This document shows, one piece after another, positions 1 through 7,227 of a stretch of DNA of 20,924 nt. Below the pieces are notes generated by a model, which saw only the letters and a program-made list of their open reading frames with translations, had not been told where the DNA came from and did not search any database. The number at the start of each line of letters is the position of its first letter. The stretch's first letter is position 1. Origin of the DNA: JAGZEG01 sp963930185. Its GTDB lineage: Bacteria > Actinomycetota > Coriobacteriia > Coriobacteriales > UMGS124. The translations under genes and the position numbers were made by a program. Location of the stretch: the NCBI GenBank assembly GCA_963930185.1, contig CAWVLT010000013.1:1-20924 (forward strand), given 5' to 3'.

Positions 1-152
1 CTCCGTCCGTCGGCAAGATGATACCGCTCGGGGATGTCGCAGTCACTCGGCTGCAGAAGTGCTACCCACTAGAAATTTCGAAGAGCCGTTAAAGGCAGGT
101 ATGATGACAGAGACGTCAGGCATGGGCGTCCATCCTCCGTGGGAAGTCGAAC

Positions 153-490
153 GTGCGATCCGGGCGCGTCGGCCCGGTGCTATCGGGTTGTCCTAATGGT
201 GACGAGCGGGGCCCGGGGCGGGCGTGTGGGCCGGCCTTTCCGGGCGGCTCAGGTTCTGGGCAGGGGGGGTACCTCTCACTGCGCCCGTACGAAGGGCGAC
301 GGGCCCGCGGTGGGCAACCGGTCTTCTGCTGGTGAGGTGAGTTGCGATGAGAGATGTGCTGGCCAACCGAAACACGACGAGCTCCCGCATAGCCGCCGGG
401 GCGGGCCAAGGCGTGGGCTCGCCCCGGATGTCGATCCGTACAGATGCTCCCCACGGCGGTCTGGCTTTCAGGTGCTTCCAGGCCGGCATA
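153..490 (+). ncRNA. Candidate structured RNA, possibly a 5' group II intron remnant
   Basis: The segment opens with GTGCG at 153-157, the usual 5' end of bacterial group II introns, and continues as non-coding sequence with strong hairpins. The best pairs 396-407 with 416-427 (12 bp including one G-U wobble, 8-nt loop). Others are CGCCC/GGGCG around 285 and a GCAAC/GTTGC pairing between 314-318 and 341-345. The overall style, with G+C stems separated by purine-rich GATGAGAG and CCGAAAC-like joints, resembles domain I of such introns. Against this, I find no domain V hairpin, no reverse transcriptase and no convincing EBS/IBS pairing. If it is an intron it is truncated. It could also be a different structured RNA or a leader. 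Confidence 0.3.
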
Positions 491-599
491 CGTGAGGAAT
501 CGTCATCAATTGCTGAATAATGTGCAGCCAAGAGACGACTTGTTGAGAATATGATACCGGTCGAGCAGAATTGCTTGAAGTATTCAACGTGCCGCTCAA

Positions 600-638
600 C
601 CGTCTGACACGGTTTGCCCACCCGTCTGACACAGTTTG
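600..638. repeat. Tandem 17-bp direct repeat, 22-bp period
   Basis: CCGTCTGACACGGTTTG at 600-616 recurs at 622-638 with one change (G to A in the middle). The period is 22 bp, close to two helical turns, so a protein could bind both copies on one face of the DNA. Tandem copies of this kind occur as operators and as transposase-binding sites inside insertion-sequence ends (IS21-like elements carry such repeats). No transposase is present. Confidence 0.75.
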
Positions 639-786
639 TGCATATGCTTTAAGAAGACGCTGCCCGAGGCGCCGTCAGAAGGTTCGCCCCGTGTCACGCC
701 GGCATCCGCGACGTTCATCCGCGACTTTTTTAGGCCGCGAACGCTTGGAGGGGGCAGTTTGTGGGGATACGTAGTCCATGCGCGTC

Positions 787-817
787 TTGACGTGTGCCTT
801 GCGTGAGAAGATATCAG
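787..817 (+). promoter_or_regulatory. Weak candidate promoter for the TerC-family gene
   Basis: TTGACG at 787-792 is a good -35-like hexamer. The best -10-like match is TATCAG at 812-817, four of six consensus bases, with a long 19-bp spacer. It lies just upstream of the GGAGG at 830-834 that serves the gene starting at 843. The transcript would have a very short leader, so this is a tentative call. Confidence 0.25.
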
Positions 818-842
818 CCACTACCGAACGGAGGAACAACTG

Positions 843-1724
843 TTGTTTGCGGAGCTTGCCGCCGCGTTCTCGACCCCGGAGTCGTATGTCCAGCTCCTGA
901 TCCTGGCGTTTATGGAGATCATCCTGGGCATCGACAACATCGTCTTCATCTCGATCACCTCTGACCGCCTTCCCGTCAAGCAGCAGCACATCGGCCGGCG
1001 CCTCGGCCTTGCCGCGGCGATGGTCACCCGCATCTGCCTGCTGTTCACGCTGAGCTGGATCATGCACCTCAACAACGTGCTGTTCAACCTGGGACCGATC
1101 GAGGTGACGGGCAAGGGCATCATCCTGTTCGTGGGTGGTATCTACCTCATCTACAAGGGCATCTCCGAGACGCGCGAGATGCTGCTGCTCACCGAGGAGC
1201 GCGAGGCTCACGGCCATCCCGACCACAAGCCCAAGCCCCCGCTGGGCCTGGGCCGCGCCGTGGCCACCATCGCGGCGATGGACATCGTGTTCTCGCTTGA
1301 CTCGGTCATCACGGCCGTGGGCATGGTCGACCACGTCATCATTGCCGCCATCGCCATCGTCATCGCCATCATCTTCATGATGGCCTGCGCCGACGTGGTG
1401 TCCGACTTCATCAACAAGAACCCCGAGATCAAGCTGCTCGCCCTGTTCTTCATCATGGCGATCGGTACCCTGCTCATCGTCGAGTTCTTCGGCATCGAGG
1501 AGATCGGCGGCATGGAGATCAAGTGGTTCGTGTACTTCGCCATGTTCTTCTCGCTGATCGTCACCGTGCTGCAGATGCGCTACAACCGCAACCTGCAGAA
1601 GATGCACGCCGAGATCGCCGAGCACAAGGAGGCCCTGGCCTCCGGCGACGCCGAGGCGCACGCCAAGGAGCAGGAGCGCCTGGCCGCCGTGGCGGAGTCC
1701 GAGCGCCTGCGCAACCAGGAGTAG
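843..1724 (+). CDS. TerC/Alx-family integral membrane protein
   Basis: This 293-residue membrane protein belongs to the TerC family (Pfam TerC), whose better-known members export manganese or are linked to tellurite resistance and metal insertion into secreted proteins. The substrate here is not shown by sequence. Hallmarks are the acidic membrane motifs: MEIILGIDN near residues 24-32 and DIVFSLDSV at about 147-155. About seven hydrophobic segments lie between residues 15 and 245. A histidine-bearing loop (HGHPDH, about 123-128) precedes the second half. The last 45-50 residues are charged, Ala/Glu-rich and probably helical or coiled-coil in the cytoplasm. The start is TTG, chosen because GGAGG at 830-834 is 8 nt upstream and the frame enters the family's N-terminal helix at once. 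The gene appears monocistronic, with a strong terminator behind it. Confidence 0.88.
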   Translation: MFAELAAAFSTPESYVQLLILAFMEIILGIDNIVFISITSDRLPVKQQHIGRRLGLAAAMVTRICLLFTLSWIMHLNNVLFNLGPIEVTGKGIILFVGGIYLIYKGISETREMLLLTEEREAHGHPDHKPKPPLGLGRAVATIAAMDIVFSLDSVITAVGMVDHVIIAAIAIVIAIIFMMACADVVSDFINKNPEIKLLALFFIMAIGTLLIVEFFGIEEIGGMEIKWFVYFAMFFSLIVTVLQMRYNRNLQKMHAEIAEHKEALASGDAEAHAKEQERLAAVAESERLRNQE

Positions 1725-1757
1725 ACGCGCGCAGACGCAAGACGCGCTGCAGGGCAG

Positions 1758-1805
1758 GGCGGCCGCAGGCCTTCACGACGAGGCCTGCGGCCGCCTTCTT
1801 TTTTG
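1758..1805 (+). terminator. Strong intrinsic terminator after the TerC-family gene
   Basis: A perfect 14-bp stem (1758-1771 with 1782-1795, a 10-nt loop, nearly all G+C) is followed directly by a T-rich run, TTCTTTTTTG, at 1796-1805. It is the clearest Rho-independent terminator in the window, 33 nt after the stop codon at 1722-1724. Confidence 0.92.
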
Positions 1806-1905
1806 CGTTCGCCTGGCGTGCTCCGACGCCGCCCTGACGCTGGGCCTGATATCGGCCTGACGCCGGCCGCCGCCCTTGCCCGCGGCGGGCCTGGCGCCTG
1901 GGCCC

Positions 1906-2832
1906 CTAGCGCTTGAGCTTGGACTGGCCTCCGAAGGGGGAGATGTCGTCGACGAACGTCGTGAGACCGCCGGGTATGACGCGCACGGTGACGGGCGTCG
2001 TGGCGTCGTCGATGGGCTCGCCGTCAAACTGCATGGGCAGGGCGGGGTCGCACTCGATGACGGCCTCGCGCACGCGGTGCACCTCCACGGAGGCCTCGTC
2101 GAGCCCCTGGCCGAGCATCGCGCCCAGCATGACGGGGACCAGCTGGGTGGGGCGGGCCGCCTTCACGATGACCAGGTCGATGAGGCCGTCGCGCGGGCTC
2201 GAGCCGGGAATGAGCTCGATGCCGGGGTTGATGACGCCCCACACGCCGGCGAGCACGCAGATGCCGTCCGCCTCCAGGGGGGTGCCGTCGAGGGTGAGGC
2301 GCATGTGCGAGCAGGGCGAGCGCGTGCTGCCGAAGGCCGCCAGGTAGTAGCTCAGCTGGCCGAACATCGGCTTGAGCCCCTGCGAGCCGCGCATGATGTC
2401 GGCGTCGAACCCCGCGCCCGCCATCGTGAGGAACCCCTGCGCGTGCTCGTTTCCGTCCTTGTCCCGATACGAGATCTCGCCCATGTCGAAGCGCGCGGTG
2501 CGCCCCTCGTGCAGGGTCGAGGCCAGCGCCGCCGGCTCGCTGGCGTTGCCGATGTTGTTGGCGAGCAGGTTGGCCGTGCCCGAGGGGAACACGAGCAGCG
2601 GCAGGTGCAGGTCTCGGATGGCGTATGCCACGCGAGCCACCGTGCCGTCCCCGCCCGAGGCGACGACGGCGTCGAAGTCCGCGGCGTCGCGCACGAGCTG
2701 CACGACGTCGTCGGCCGAGGACGTCGCGCGCATGACGAGCTCGTCGTCGGGGCGCAGCGCCGAGCGGGCGAACGAGAATATGTCCTCGACCTGGGGCCCC
2801 GAGGCGGGGTTGTGAATGATGAGCGTCCTCAT
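1906..2832 (-). CDS. Diacylglycerol/lipid kinase-like protein (YegS/BmrU type)
   Basis: This 308-residue protein has the diacylglycerol kinase catalytic fold (DAGK_cat). It probably phosphorylates a lipid such as diacylglycerol at the inner membrane face for phospholipid recycling, although family members vary in substrate. Seen in sequence: an N-terminal strand MRTLIIHNPASG, the nucleotide-binding GGDGT at residues 60-64, PSGTAN at about 83-88, and GxGFDADI near 140. A C-terminal beta-sandwich half contains SPRDGLIDL and the MQFDGEP motif near 268. An in-frame upstream ATG at 2946 would add 38 residues of non-family sequence. I prefer the ATG at 2830-2832 because family homology begins there and GAGGAG lies 12 nt upstream. 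The gene is divergent from rnd, with 140 nt between them, and convergent with the TerC-family gene. Confidence 0.87.
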   Translation of the reverse strand: MRTLIIHNPASGPQVEDIFSFARSALRPDDELVMRATSSADDVVQLVRDAADFDAVVASGGDGTVARVAYAIRDLHLPLLVFPSGTANLLANNIGNASEPAALASTLHEGRTARFDMGEISYRDKDGNEHAQGFLTMAGAGFDADIMRGSQGLKPMFGQLSYYLAAFGSTRSPCSHMRLTLDGTPLEADGICVLAGVWGVINPGIELIPGSSPRDGLIDLVIVKAARPTQLVPVMLGAMLGQGLDEASVEVHRVREAVIECDPALPMQFDGEPIDDATTPVTVRVIPGGLTTFVDDISPFGGQSKLKR

Positions 2833-2972
2833 GCTCCGTCCGATCTCCTCGCGCGTTGCGTTTTTCGTCATATGTGGCGCTTCGGGCGCCGTCGTGCGGC
2901 GCCGCATGCCTGCGTGCCGTATGATTATGCCATCTATTCTAACCACTTGTCGTCGTATCCGGGAGTCACGCC

Positions 2973-4106
2973 GTGCTCATTACAACCGATGCTCAGCTCG
3001 AGAAGTTCGCCGAGAGAGCCCGCACCTCGGAGGTCCTGGCGATCGACACCGAGTTCATGCGCGAGAAGACCTACTACCCGCGCCTGTGCCTGCTGCAGCT
3101 GGGCACCGATGACGAGCAGGTTGCCGTGGACCCCTTCAAGGTGGCGTTGATCGAACCCCTGCGCGACCTGTTCAGCGACCCCTCCATCACCAAGGTGCTG
3201 CACGCGTGTTCGCAGGACATGGAGATCCTACTGCAGTACTGCGGCGTGCTGCCCCACCCGCTGTTCGACACGCAGATCGCCGCTGGATTCCTCGGTGACA
3301 ACTACCAGATAGGCTACGGTGCGCTCGTGGAGCAGTACACGGGCGTGACGCTCTCCAAGGCGCAGTCGCTCACCGACTGGTCGCGCCGGCCCCTGGACAG
3401 CGCCCAGCTGCGCTACGCCTACGACGACGTGCGCTACCTGCCGCAGATCTGGCGTGCCATGCGCGCGCGCCTGGAGGAGCTCGGGCGTATGGGATGGGTC
3501 GAGCCCGAGTTCGCCCACGCGAGCGACCCCACCACCTACCGGCGCAATCCCCGCGAGGCGTATCGCAGGGTCAAGCACACCGGCTCGCTCACGCGCAGGC
3601 AGCTCGCCATCGCCCGGGAGGTCGCCGCATGGCGCGACGAGCGGGCCTGCGAGCTGGACCGGCCGCGCCGCTGGCTTCTGCCCGACGAGCTGCTCGTCGA
3701 GGTGTGCAGGCGCATGCCCGCCTCGACGGGCGACCTCATGCGCATCAGGGGCATGGACGCGGTGTCGGTGATGGACCAGGCCAAGATCGTGAGCGCCGTG
3801 AAGCGCGGTCTTGCCTGCCCGCAGGAGGAGTGCCCCGAGCCCGACCGGCGCATCCGCCCCAGCCTCGACCAGGAGTGCGTGTGCGACCTCATGTACGCCA
3901 TGACGCGCATGGTGGCGGAGCGCGAGCACGTGGCGCCCGCCCTGCTCGCCTCGCGCGACGACCTCATGCACCTGCTGGTGGACGGCGAGCGCGACTGCGC
4001 CGTGTGCACGGGATGGCGCGGCGAGCTGCTGGGCTCCAAGCTGTGCGACCTGCTGGCGGGCAAGCTGGGCCTCACGGTCAAGGACGGCCGTGTGGAGCTG
4101 CTCTAG
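2973..4106 (+). CDS. rnd: Ribonuclease D
   Basis: This is a 377-residue 3'-5' exoribonuclease of the DEDDy class, which trims the 3' ends of tRNA precursors and other stable RNAs. Visible motifs are Exo I (D25 and E27 in AIDTEF), Exo II (HACSQDMEIL with D82) and Exo III (Y148-x3-D152 in RYAYDDVRYL). A HRDC nucleic-acid-binding domain follows at about residues 208-285. The last 90 residues are cysteine-containing (for example CPQEECPEP and ECVCD) and resemble the second HRDC-like region of RNase D. The length matches E. coli Rnd, which is about 375 residues. The start is GTG at 2973, with GGGAG at 2961-2965 giving good spacing. It heads the plus-strand run but is separated from the zinc peptidase by a hairpin. 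Confidence 0.92.
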   Translation: MLITTDAQLEKFAERARTSEVLAIDTEFMREKTYYPRLCLLQLGTDDEQVAVDPFKVALIEPLRDLFSDPSITKVLHACSQDMEILLQYCGVLPHPLFDTQIAAGFLGDNYQIGYGALVEQYTGVTLSKAQSLTDWSRRPLDSAQLRYAYDDVRYLPQIWRAMRARLEELGRMGWVEPEFAHASDPTTYRRNPREAYRRVKHTGSLTRRQLAIAREVAAWRDERACELDRPRRWLLPDELLVEVCRRMPASTGDLMRIRGMDAVSVMDQAKIVSAVKRGLACPQEECPEPDRRIRPSLDQECVCDLMYAMTRMVAEREHVAPALLASRDDLMHLLVDGERDCAVCTGWRGELLGSKLCDLLAGKLGLTVKDGRVELL

Positions 4107-4110
4107 ACGT

Positions 4111-4142
4111 CGCCGCGCCGCGCGATCCCGCGCGTCGCGGCG
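4111..4142 (+). terminator. G+C-rich hairpin after rnd, possible terminator
   Basis: Bases 4111-4124 pair with 4129-4142 as 13 G-C pairs interrupted by one C/T mismatch, closing a 4-nt ATCC loop. It begins 4 nt after the rnd stop codon. No T-run follows, so it may be a U-less terminator, an mRNA 3'-end stabiliser or an attenuator ahead of the zinc peptidase gene. Confidence 0.4.
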
Positions 4143-4226
4143 GGTATAAGCACCCAAAGCCGACGACCCTTCGCCCGCAGGCGCCCGACGCGCCCGCGCG
4201 GCTGGGGTCATCACCTGGAGGAGCGC

Positions 4227-4919
4227 ATGTTTGGTTCGTATGGCATGAACATCTCGTACCTTGCCCTCATCGTCATCTCGCTCGCGCTGGGCCTGGGCAC
4301 CCAGGCCTACATCAAGTACGCGTTTCGGCGCTGGTCGAAGGTCGACCTGGGGACGGGGGAGTCGGGCGCCCGGGTGGCGCGGCGCATGCTCGACGAGGCG
4401 GGTCTGGCGGGCGTGCCCATCCAGCCCAACGGCGGCGGTGACCTCTCCGACTACTACGACCCGCGCAGCAACGCCCTGTACCTCTCGCAGAGCAGCGAGC
4501 ACGGCTACTCGGTGGCCAGCGCCGCGGTGGCGTGCCACGAGGCGGGCCACGCCGTGCAGCACGCCCGCCAGTACCTGCCGGCGCGCATACGCACGGCCAT
4601 CGTGCCGCTGGTGAACATCGGCTCCGAGGCGTGGATGATCGTCCTTCTGCTCGGCATCTTCATGAACGTGACGGGCCTCATCAACCTGGGCATCATCCTG
4701 TTCGCCTTCGTGGTGGTGTTCCAGCTCGTGACGCTGCCCGTGGAGTTCGACGCCTCGCGCCGCGCGCTGGCCTTCATCTCCGCCGACCCGCGCGTGGGCG
4801 AGCAGCAGGCCCGCGGCGCGCGCCAGATGCTGACGGCGGCCGCCCTCACCTACGTCGCCGCTGCCCTCACCTCGATCCTGCAGCTGCTCTACCTGCTGCA
4901 GCAGCGCCGCGACGAGTAG
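4227..4919 (+). CDS. Membrane zinc metallopeptidase, YugP family (Zn_peptidase_2)
   Basis: The product has 230 residues, typical of the YugP-like neutral zinc metallopeptidases. These are integral membrane proteins of largely unknown substrate. The zinc-binding HEAGH is at residues 104-108 within ACHEAGHAVQ. A downstream acidic residue in PVEFDAS (E173) is the likely third metal ligand, as in HExxH peptidases whose third ligand is glutamate. Predicted membrane segments are about residues 10-26, 125-165 and 203-225. The conserved SDYYDPR and LYLS strand (about residues 74-87) precedes the active site. A clear GGAGGA at 4217-4222 sits before the ATG. The gene ends 12 nt before xseA, so the two are probably cotranscribed. 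Confidence 0.88.
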   Translation: MFGSYGMNISYLALIVISLALGLGTQAYIKYAFRRWSKVDLGTGESGARVARRMLDEAGLAGVPIQPNGGGDLSDYYDPRSNALYLSQSSEHGYSVASAAVACHEAGHAVQHARQYLPARIRTAIVPLVNIGSEAWMIVLLLGIFMNVTGLINLGIILFAFVVVFQLVTLPVEFDASRRALAFISADPRVGEQQARGARQMLTAAALTYVAAALTSILQLLYLLQQRRDE

Positions 4920-4931
4920 GGACGGCCTCAC

Positions 4932-6452
4932 ATGGCATGGAACCTCACGGGCACGGCCCGAGACGTGAGGGCGGCGCGGGCCTGCGCGCCCTCTGACTCC
5001 CCAGACGGCGAGGGGGCGCCGCGCGCGCTTTCGGTGAGCGAGGCGATGGGCTTCGCCAAGGGCGCGCTGGAGTCCAGGACCCTCGTCGTGGAGGGTGAGG
5101 TCTCCGAGTTCAACGACAAGCCCGGCTACAAGGCGGCCTACTTCACCATCGCCGACGCGTCGAGCCCCATGTCGTGCATGATGTGGCGCAACCGCTACCT
5201 GGCCAGCGGCGTGGAGCTCAGGGTCGGCGAGAAGGTGCGCGTCACGGGGCGCTTCACGGTGTACGTCCCCAAGGGCCGCATGCAGTTCGAGGTGTTCTCC
5301 CTGGCGCCGGCGGGGGAGGGCGACCTTCGCCAGCGGGTCGATCGCCTCGCGCGCAAGCTCGAGGCCCAGGGCCTCATGGATCCCGCGCGCAAGCGGCCGA
5401 TCCCGCGGTTCTGCCAGCGCGTGGCCGTGGTGACCTCCCCGCGCGGCAAGGCCGTCCACGACGTGATGCGCACGCTGCGGCGGCGCAACCCGCTCGTCGA
5501 GCTCCTCGTCTGCGGCGTCGCCGTGGAGGGGGCCGACGCCCCGGCGCACATCATCGAGGGCCTGCGCGTCGCGGCGCAGGCTCGGCCCGACGCCATCCTG
5601 CTCGTTCGCGGCGGCGGCTCCTACGAGGACCTCATGCCCTTCAACGACGAGCAGCTGGCGCGCGCCGTGGCCGCCTGCCCCGTGCCGGTCGTCACGGGCA
5701 TCGGCCACGAGCCGGACACCACGATCTGCGACATGGTCGGCGACCTGCGCTGCTCCACGCCCACGGCGGCAGCCGAGTCGGTTGCCCCCTCGTGCGAGGA
5801 GCTCTCCTCGCAGCTGCGCGTCCTGGGCACGCGCCTCGGCTCTGCCCTGCACAAGGACCTGGGCCGGCGCGCGCAGGCGCTCGACGCGCTCGCGTCGCGC
5901 CCGGTGCTCGCCCAGCCCGCGCGCACGCTCGTCCAGCCCCTTGCTGAGTCGCTGGACCTCGCGCACGACAGGCTCGTCCGCGCGATCCCCGACGCCCTCG
6001 AGGCGCGTCGCGCGGGCTGCCTGACGGCCGCCCAGCGCCTGTCCCGCGCGGGCGCGACGCTGACCGCCGCCCACAGCGCTCGGCTGGAGTTCGCTGCCCG
6101 CCAGCTGGCCGGCTCCTCGCGCGCGATGCTCGACGCGCCCCGGCGCACGCTCGCGGTGCAGGCAGGCAGGCTCGACGCCCTCTCGCCGCTGGCGGTCATC
6201 GCGCGCGGCTACGCCATGGCAAGCGACGCCGACGGCCACGTGGTGAGCTCCGTCTCCCAGGCGCGCGTGGGGCAGGCTCTCGACGTGCGCGTGTCCGACG
6301 GCGTGCTCGCCTGCGAGGTGCGCGGCGTCACCCCAGAGCCCTACGCGCCCGACGGCCGCGCCGACCGCGTGGCCGCGCGCCGCGACGCGTGCGAAACCAC
6401 CGAACCCGCGCCCTCACCGCAGGGCGCGTCTACTGAGAAGGAGACATCGTGA
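4932..6452 (+). CDS. xseA: Exodeoxyribonuclease VII large subunit
   Basis: This is the catalytic subunit of exonuclease VII, which degrades single-stranded DNA from both ends in mismatch and general DNA repair. The protein has 506 residues. An OB-fold lies at about residues 31-128 (SVSEAMGFAKGALES, VEGEVSEF, TGRFTVYVPKGRMQFE). The catalytic region follows from about 132, with VAVVTSPRGKAVHDV, VRGGGSYEDLMPFNDE at about 225-240, and VVTGIGHEPDTT near 253-264 followed by STPTAAAE. The long helical C-terminal part ends in the usual SPLAVIARGYA element. The first 30 residues are not family-like. The start is kept because AGGGA at 4918-4922 has suitable spacing. The stop overlaps the xseB start by 4 nt (GTGA), so the subunits are translationally coupled. 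The xseB ribosome binding site lies in the last xseA codons. Confidence 0.93.
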   Translation: MAWNLTGTARDVRAARACAPSDSPDGEGAPRALSVSEAMGFAKGALESRTLVVEGEVSEFNDKPGYKAAYFTIADASSPMSCMMWRNRYLASGVELRVGEKVRVTGRFTVYVPKGRMQFEVFSLAPAGEGDLRQRVDRLARKLEAQGLMDPARKRPIPRFCQRVAVVTSPRGKAVHDVMRTLRRRNPLVELLVCGVAVEGADAPAHIIEGLRVAAQARPDAILLVRGGGSYEDLMPFNDEQLARAVAACPVPVVTGIGHEPDTTICDMVGDLRCSTPTAAAESVAPSCEELSSQLRVLGTRLGSALHKDLGRRAQALDALASRPVLAQPARTLVQPLAESLDLAHDRLVRAIPDALEARRAGCLTAAQRLSRAGATLTAAHSARLEFAARQLAGSSRAMLDAPRRTLAVQAGRLDALSPLAVIARGYAMASDADGHVVSSVSQARVGQALDVRVSDGVLACEVRGVTPEPYAPDGRADRVAARRDACETTEPAPSPQGASTEKETS

Positions 6453-6706
6453 CCGAGAAGGCCGACCTTCGTCCCATCGACGACATGACCTACCAGCAGG
6501 CGAGCGCTGAGCTCGAGGGGATCATCAGGTCGCTCGAGTCCAACCAGCTCGAGCTCGAGGAGAGCCTCGCCCAGTACCAGCGCGGCGTGGAGCTGCTCGC
6601 CGCGCTGCGCCAGCGCCTGGCGACCGCCGAGCAGCGCGTGAGCGCGCTCATGGGCCAGATCGAGGAGGACCCCGACGACCAGGCGCGCGACACGACCCTG
6701 AGCTAG
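6449..6706 (+). CDS. xseB: Exodeoxyribonuclease VII small subunit
   Basis: The 85-residue product is the small subunit of exonuclease VII, which associates in several copies with XseA and is needed for activity. The diagnostic helical sequence YQQASAELEGIIRSLE, then LELEESLAQYQRGVELL and a helix ending near LMGQIEED, covers almost the whole protein. The length is usual for the family (about 70-85). It starts with GTG within the GTGA overlap with the xseA stop, preceded by AAGGAGA at 6438-6444. The arrangement enforces coupled, stoichiometric production of the two subunits. Confidence 0.92.
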   Translation: MTEKADLRPIDDMTYQQASAELEGIIRSLESNQLELEESLAQYQRGVELLAALRQRLATAEQRVSALMGQIEEDPDDQARDTTLS

Positions 6707-6724
6707 GCCTGCCAGCCCCGCCCG

Positions 6725-6743
6725 GGGCGCCGAGGCGGCGCCC
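6725..6743 (+). repeat. Small hairpin between xseB and the HIT gene
   Basis: GGGCGCC at 6725-6731 pairs with GGCGCCC at 6737-6743 around a 5-nt loop. No T-run follows and the ribosome binding site of the HIT gene lies shortly after, so it is more likely a processing or stability hairpin than a terminator. Confidence 0.5.
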
Positions 6744-6766
6744 GCACCCAAACGAGAGGAGACCCC

Positions 6767-7111
6767 ATGTCCGACTGCATCTTCTGCAAGATCGCCAACC
6801 ACGAGATTCCCAGCGACATCGTCTACGAGAACGACGAGTTCGTCGCCTTCAAGGACCTGAACCCCCAGGCGCCCGTGCACGTGCTCGTCGTCCCCAAGCA
6901 GCACTTCGCCAGCGTCGCCGACTCCGTGCCCGCCCCCGTCATGGGCGGCCTGCTCCAGGCGGCGGTCGAGGTCGCCCGGATCACCGGCGTGGACAAGGAC
7001 GGCTTCAGGCTCATCATGAACACCGGCGCAAACGCCGGGCAGACGGTGCCCCACCTCCACTGCCACGTGCTGGGCGGCATCGAGATGAGCGAGGGGCTGC
7101 TCGCCGGGTAG
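6767..7111 (+). CDS. HIT-family nucleotide-binding hydrolase (HinT-like)
   Basis: This 114-residue protein is a small histidine-triad enzyme, probably an Hint-type purine nucleoside phosphoramidase or AMP-lysine hydrolase acting in the cytoplasm. The signature is HLHCH at residues 96-100, followed by VLGG, with H98 or H100 serving catalysis in this family. The N-terminal CIFCKI (C4 and C7) is typical of zinc-binding Hint proteins, as are the conserved DLNPQAPVHVLVVPK strand and NTGANAGQTVPH. A GAGAGGAGA ribosome binding site precedes the ATG. It follows xseB by 60 nt and is probably the last gene of the zinc peptidase-xseA-xseB run. The exact physiological substrate cannot be read from sequence. 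Confidence 0.92.
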   Translation: MSDCIFCKIANHEIPSDIVYENDEFVAFKDLNPQAPVHVLVVPKQHFASVADSVPAPVMGGLLQAAVEVARITGVDKDGFRLIMNTGANAGQTVPHLHCHVLGGIEMSEGLLAG

Positions 7112-7129
7112 CGGCATCCCCCGACGGGG

Positions 7130-7146
7130 CGCCCGCGCCGCGGGCG
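7130..7146 (+). repeat. Short G+C hairpin after the HIT gene
   Basis: CGCCCGC at 7130-7136 pairs with GCGGGCG at 7140-7146 around a 3-nt loop, 18 nt after the HIT stop. It has no T-run. With the larger inverted repeat 30 bp downstream it may form the operon's 3' end. Confidence 0.45.
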
Positions 7147-7175
7147 GACCCCCAAACGTTGCGTGGCGCTTGCGT

Positions 7176-7221
7176 GATGGCGGCGCCGGCGTGGCCTTCC
7201 GGCCGAGTCGGCGCCGCCATC
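7176..7221. terminator. Perfect 13-bp inverted repeat, probable terminator of the HIT operon
   Basis: GATGGCGGCGCCG at 7176-7188 is perfectly complementary to 7209-7221. The 20-nt loop itself can form a GGCC/GGCC mini-stem. It lies between the HIT gene and the ackA promoter region, where a terminator is expected. The missing T-run makes the mechanism uncertain; many high-G+C bacteria use such hairpins. Confidence 0.5.
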
Positions 7222-7227
7222 TACCTA

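Larger units (their letters stand above)
1..842. other. Gene-free left-edge region, possible mobile-element remnant
   Basis: I see no convincing protein gene here. The open frames on both strands are short, arginine/proline/glycine-rich and resemble no family I know, and none has a good ribosome binding site. Composition is uneven: about 150-490 is very G+C-rich and rich in hairpins, while about 490-660 is distinctly more A+T-rich than the rest of the window. The separately listed structured segment, the tandem 17-bp repeat and a weak promoter for the next gene lie inside it. My inference is decayed mobile-element sequence plus the upstream region of the TerC-family gene. Confidence 0.5.

Noticed and set aside
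490..842. A complete group II intron 3' half or domain V
   Set aside because: I looked on both strands for the domain V hairpin (GAGCCG...GAAA...CGGTTC-like) and found none, so only a 5' remnant can be proposed.
675..1661. A 328-codon minus-strand open frame opposite the TerC-family gene
   Set aside because: It is His/Asp/Glu/Arg-rich with no family likeness and lies wholly antisense to a well-supported gene. High-G+C coding DNA leaves such open shadow frames.
1876..3150. A 424-codon plus-strand open frame across the lipid kinase region
   Set aside because: It is the reverse complement of the DAGK gene, and its product has no recognisable motifs. The minus-strand frame has GGDGT and the other family motifs.
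3228..6239. A 1003-codon minus-strand open frame
   Set aside because: It spans the antisense of rnd, the zinc peptidase and xseA, is extremely Arg/Ala/Gly/His-rich, and has no recognisable domain or ribosome binding site. It is a shadow of those genes.
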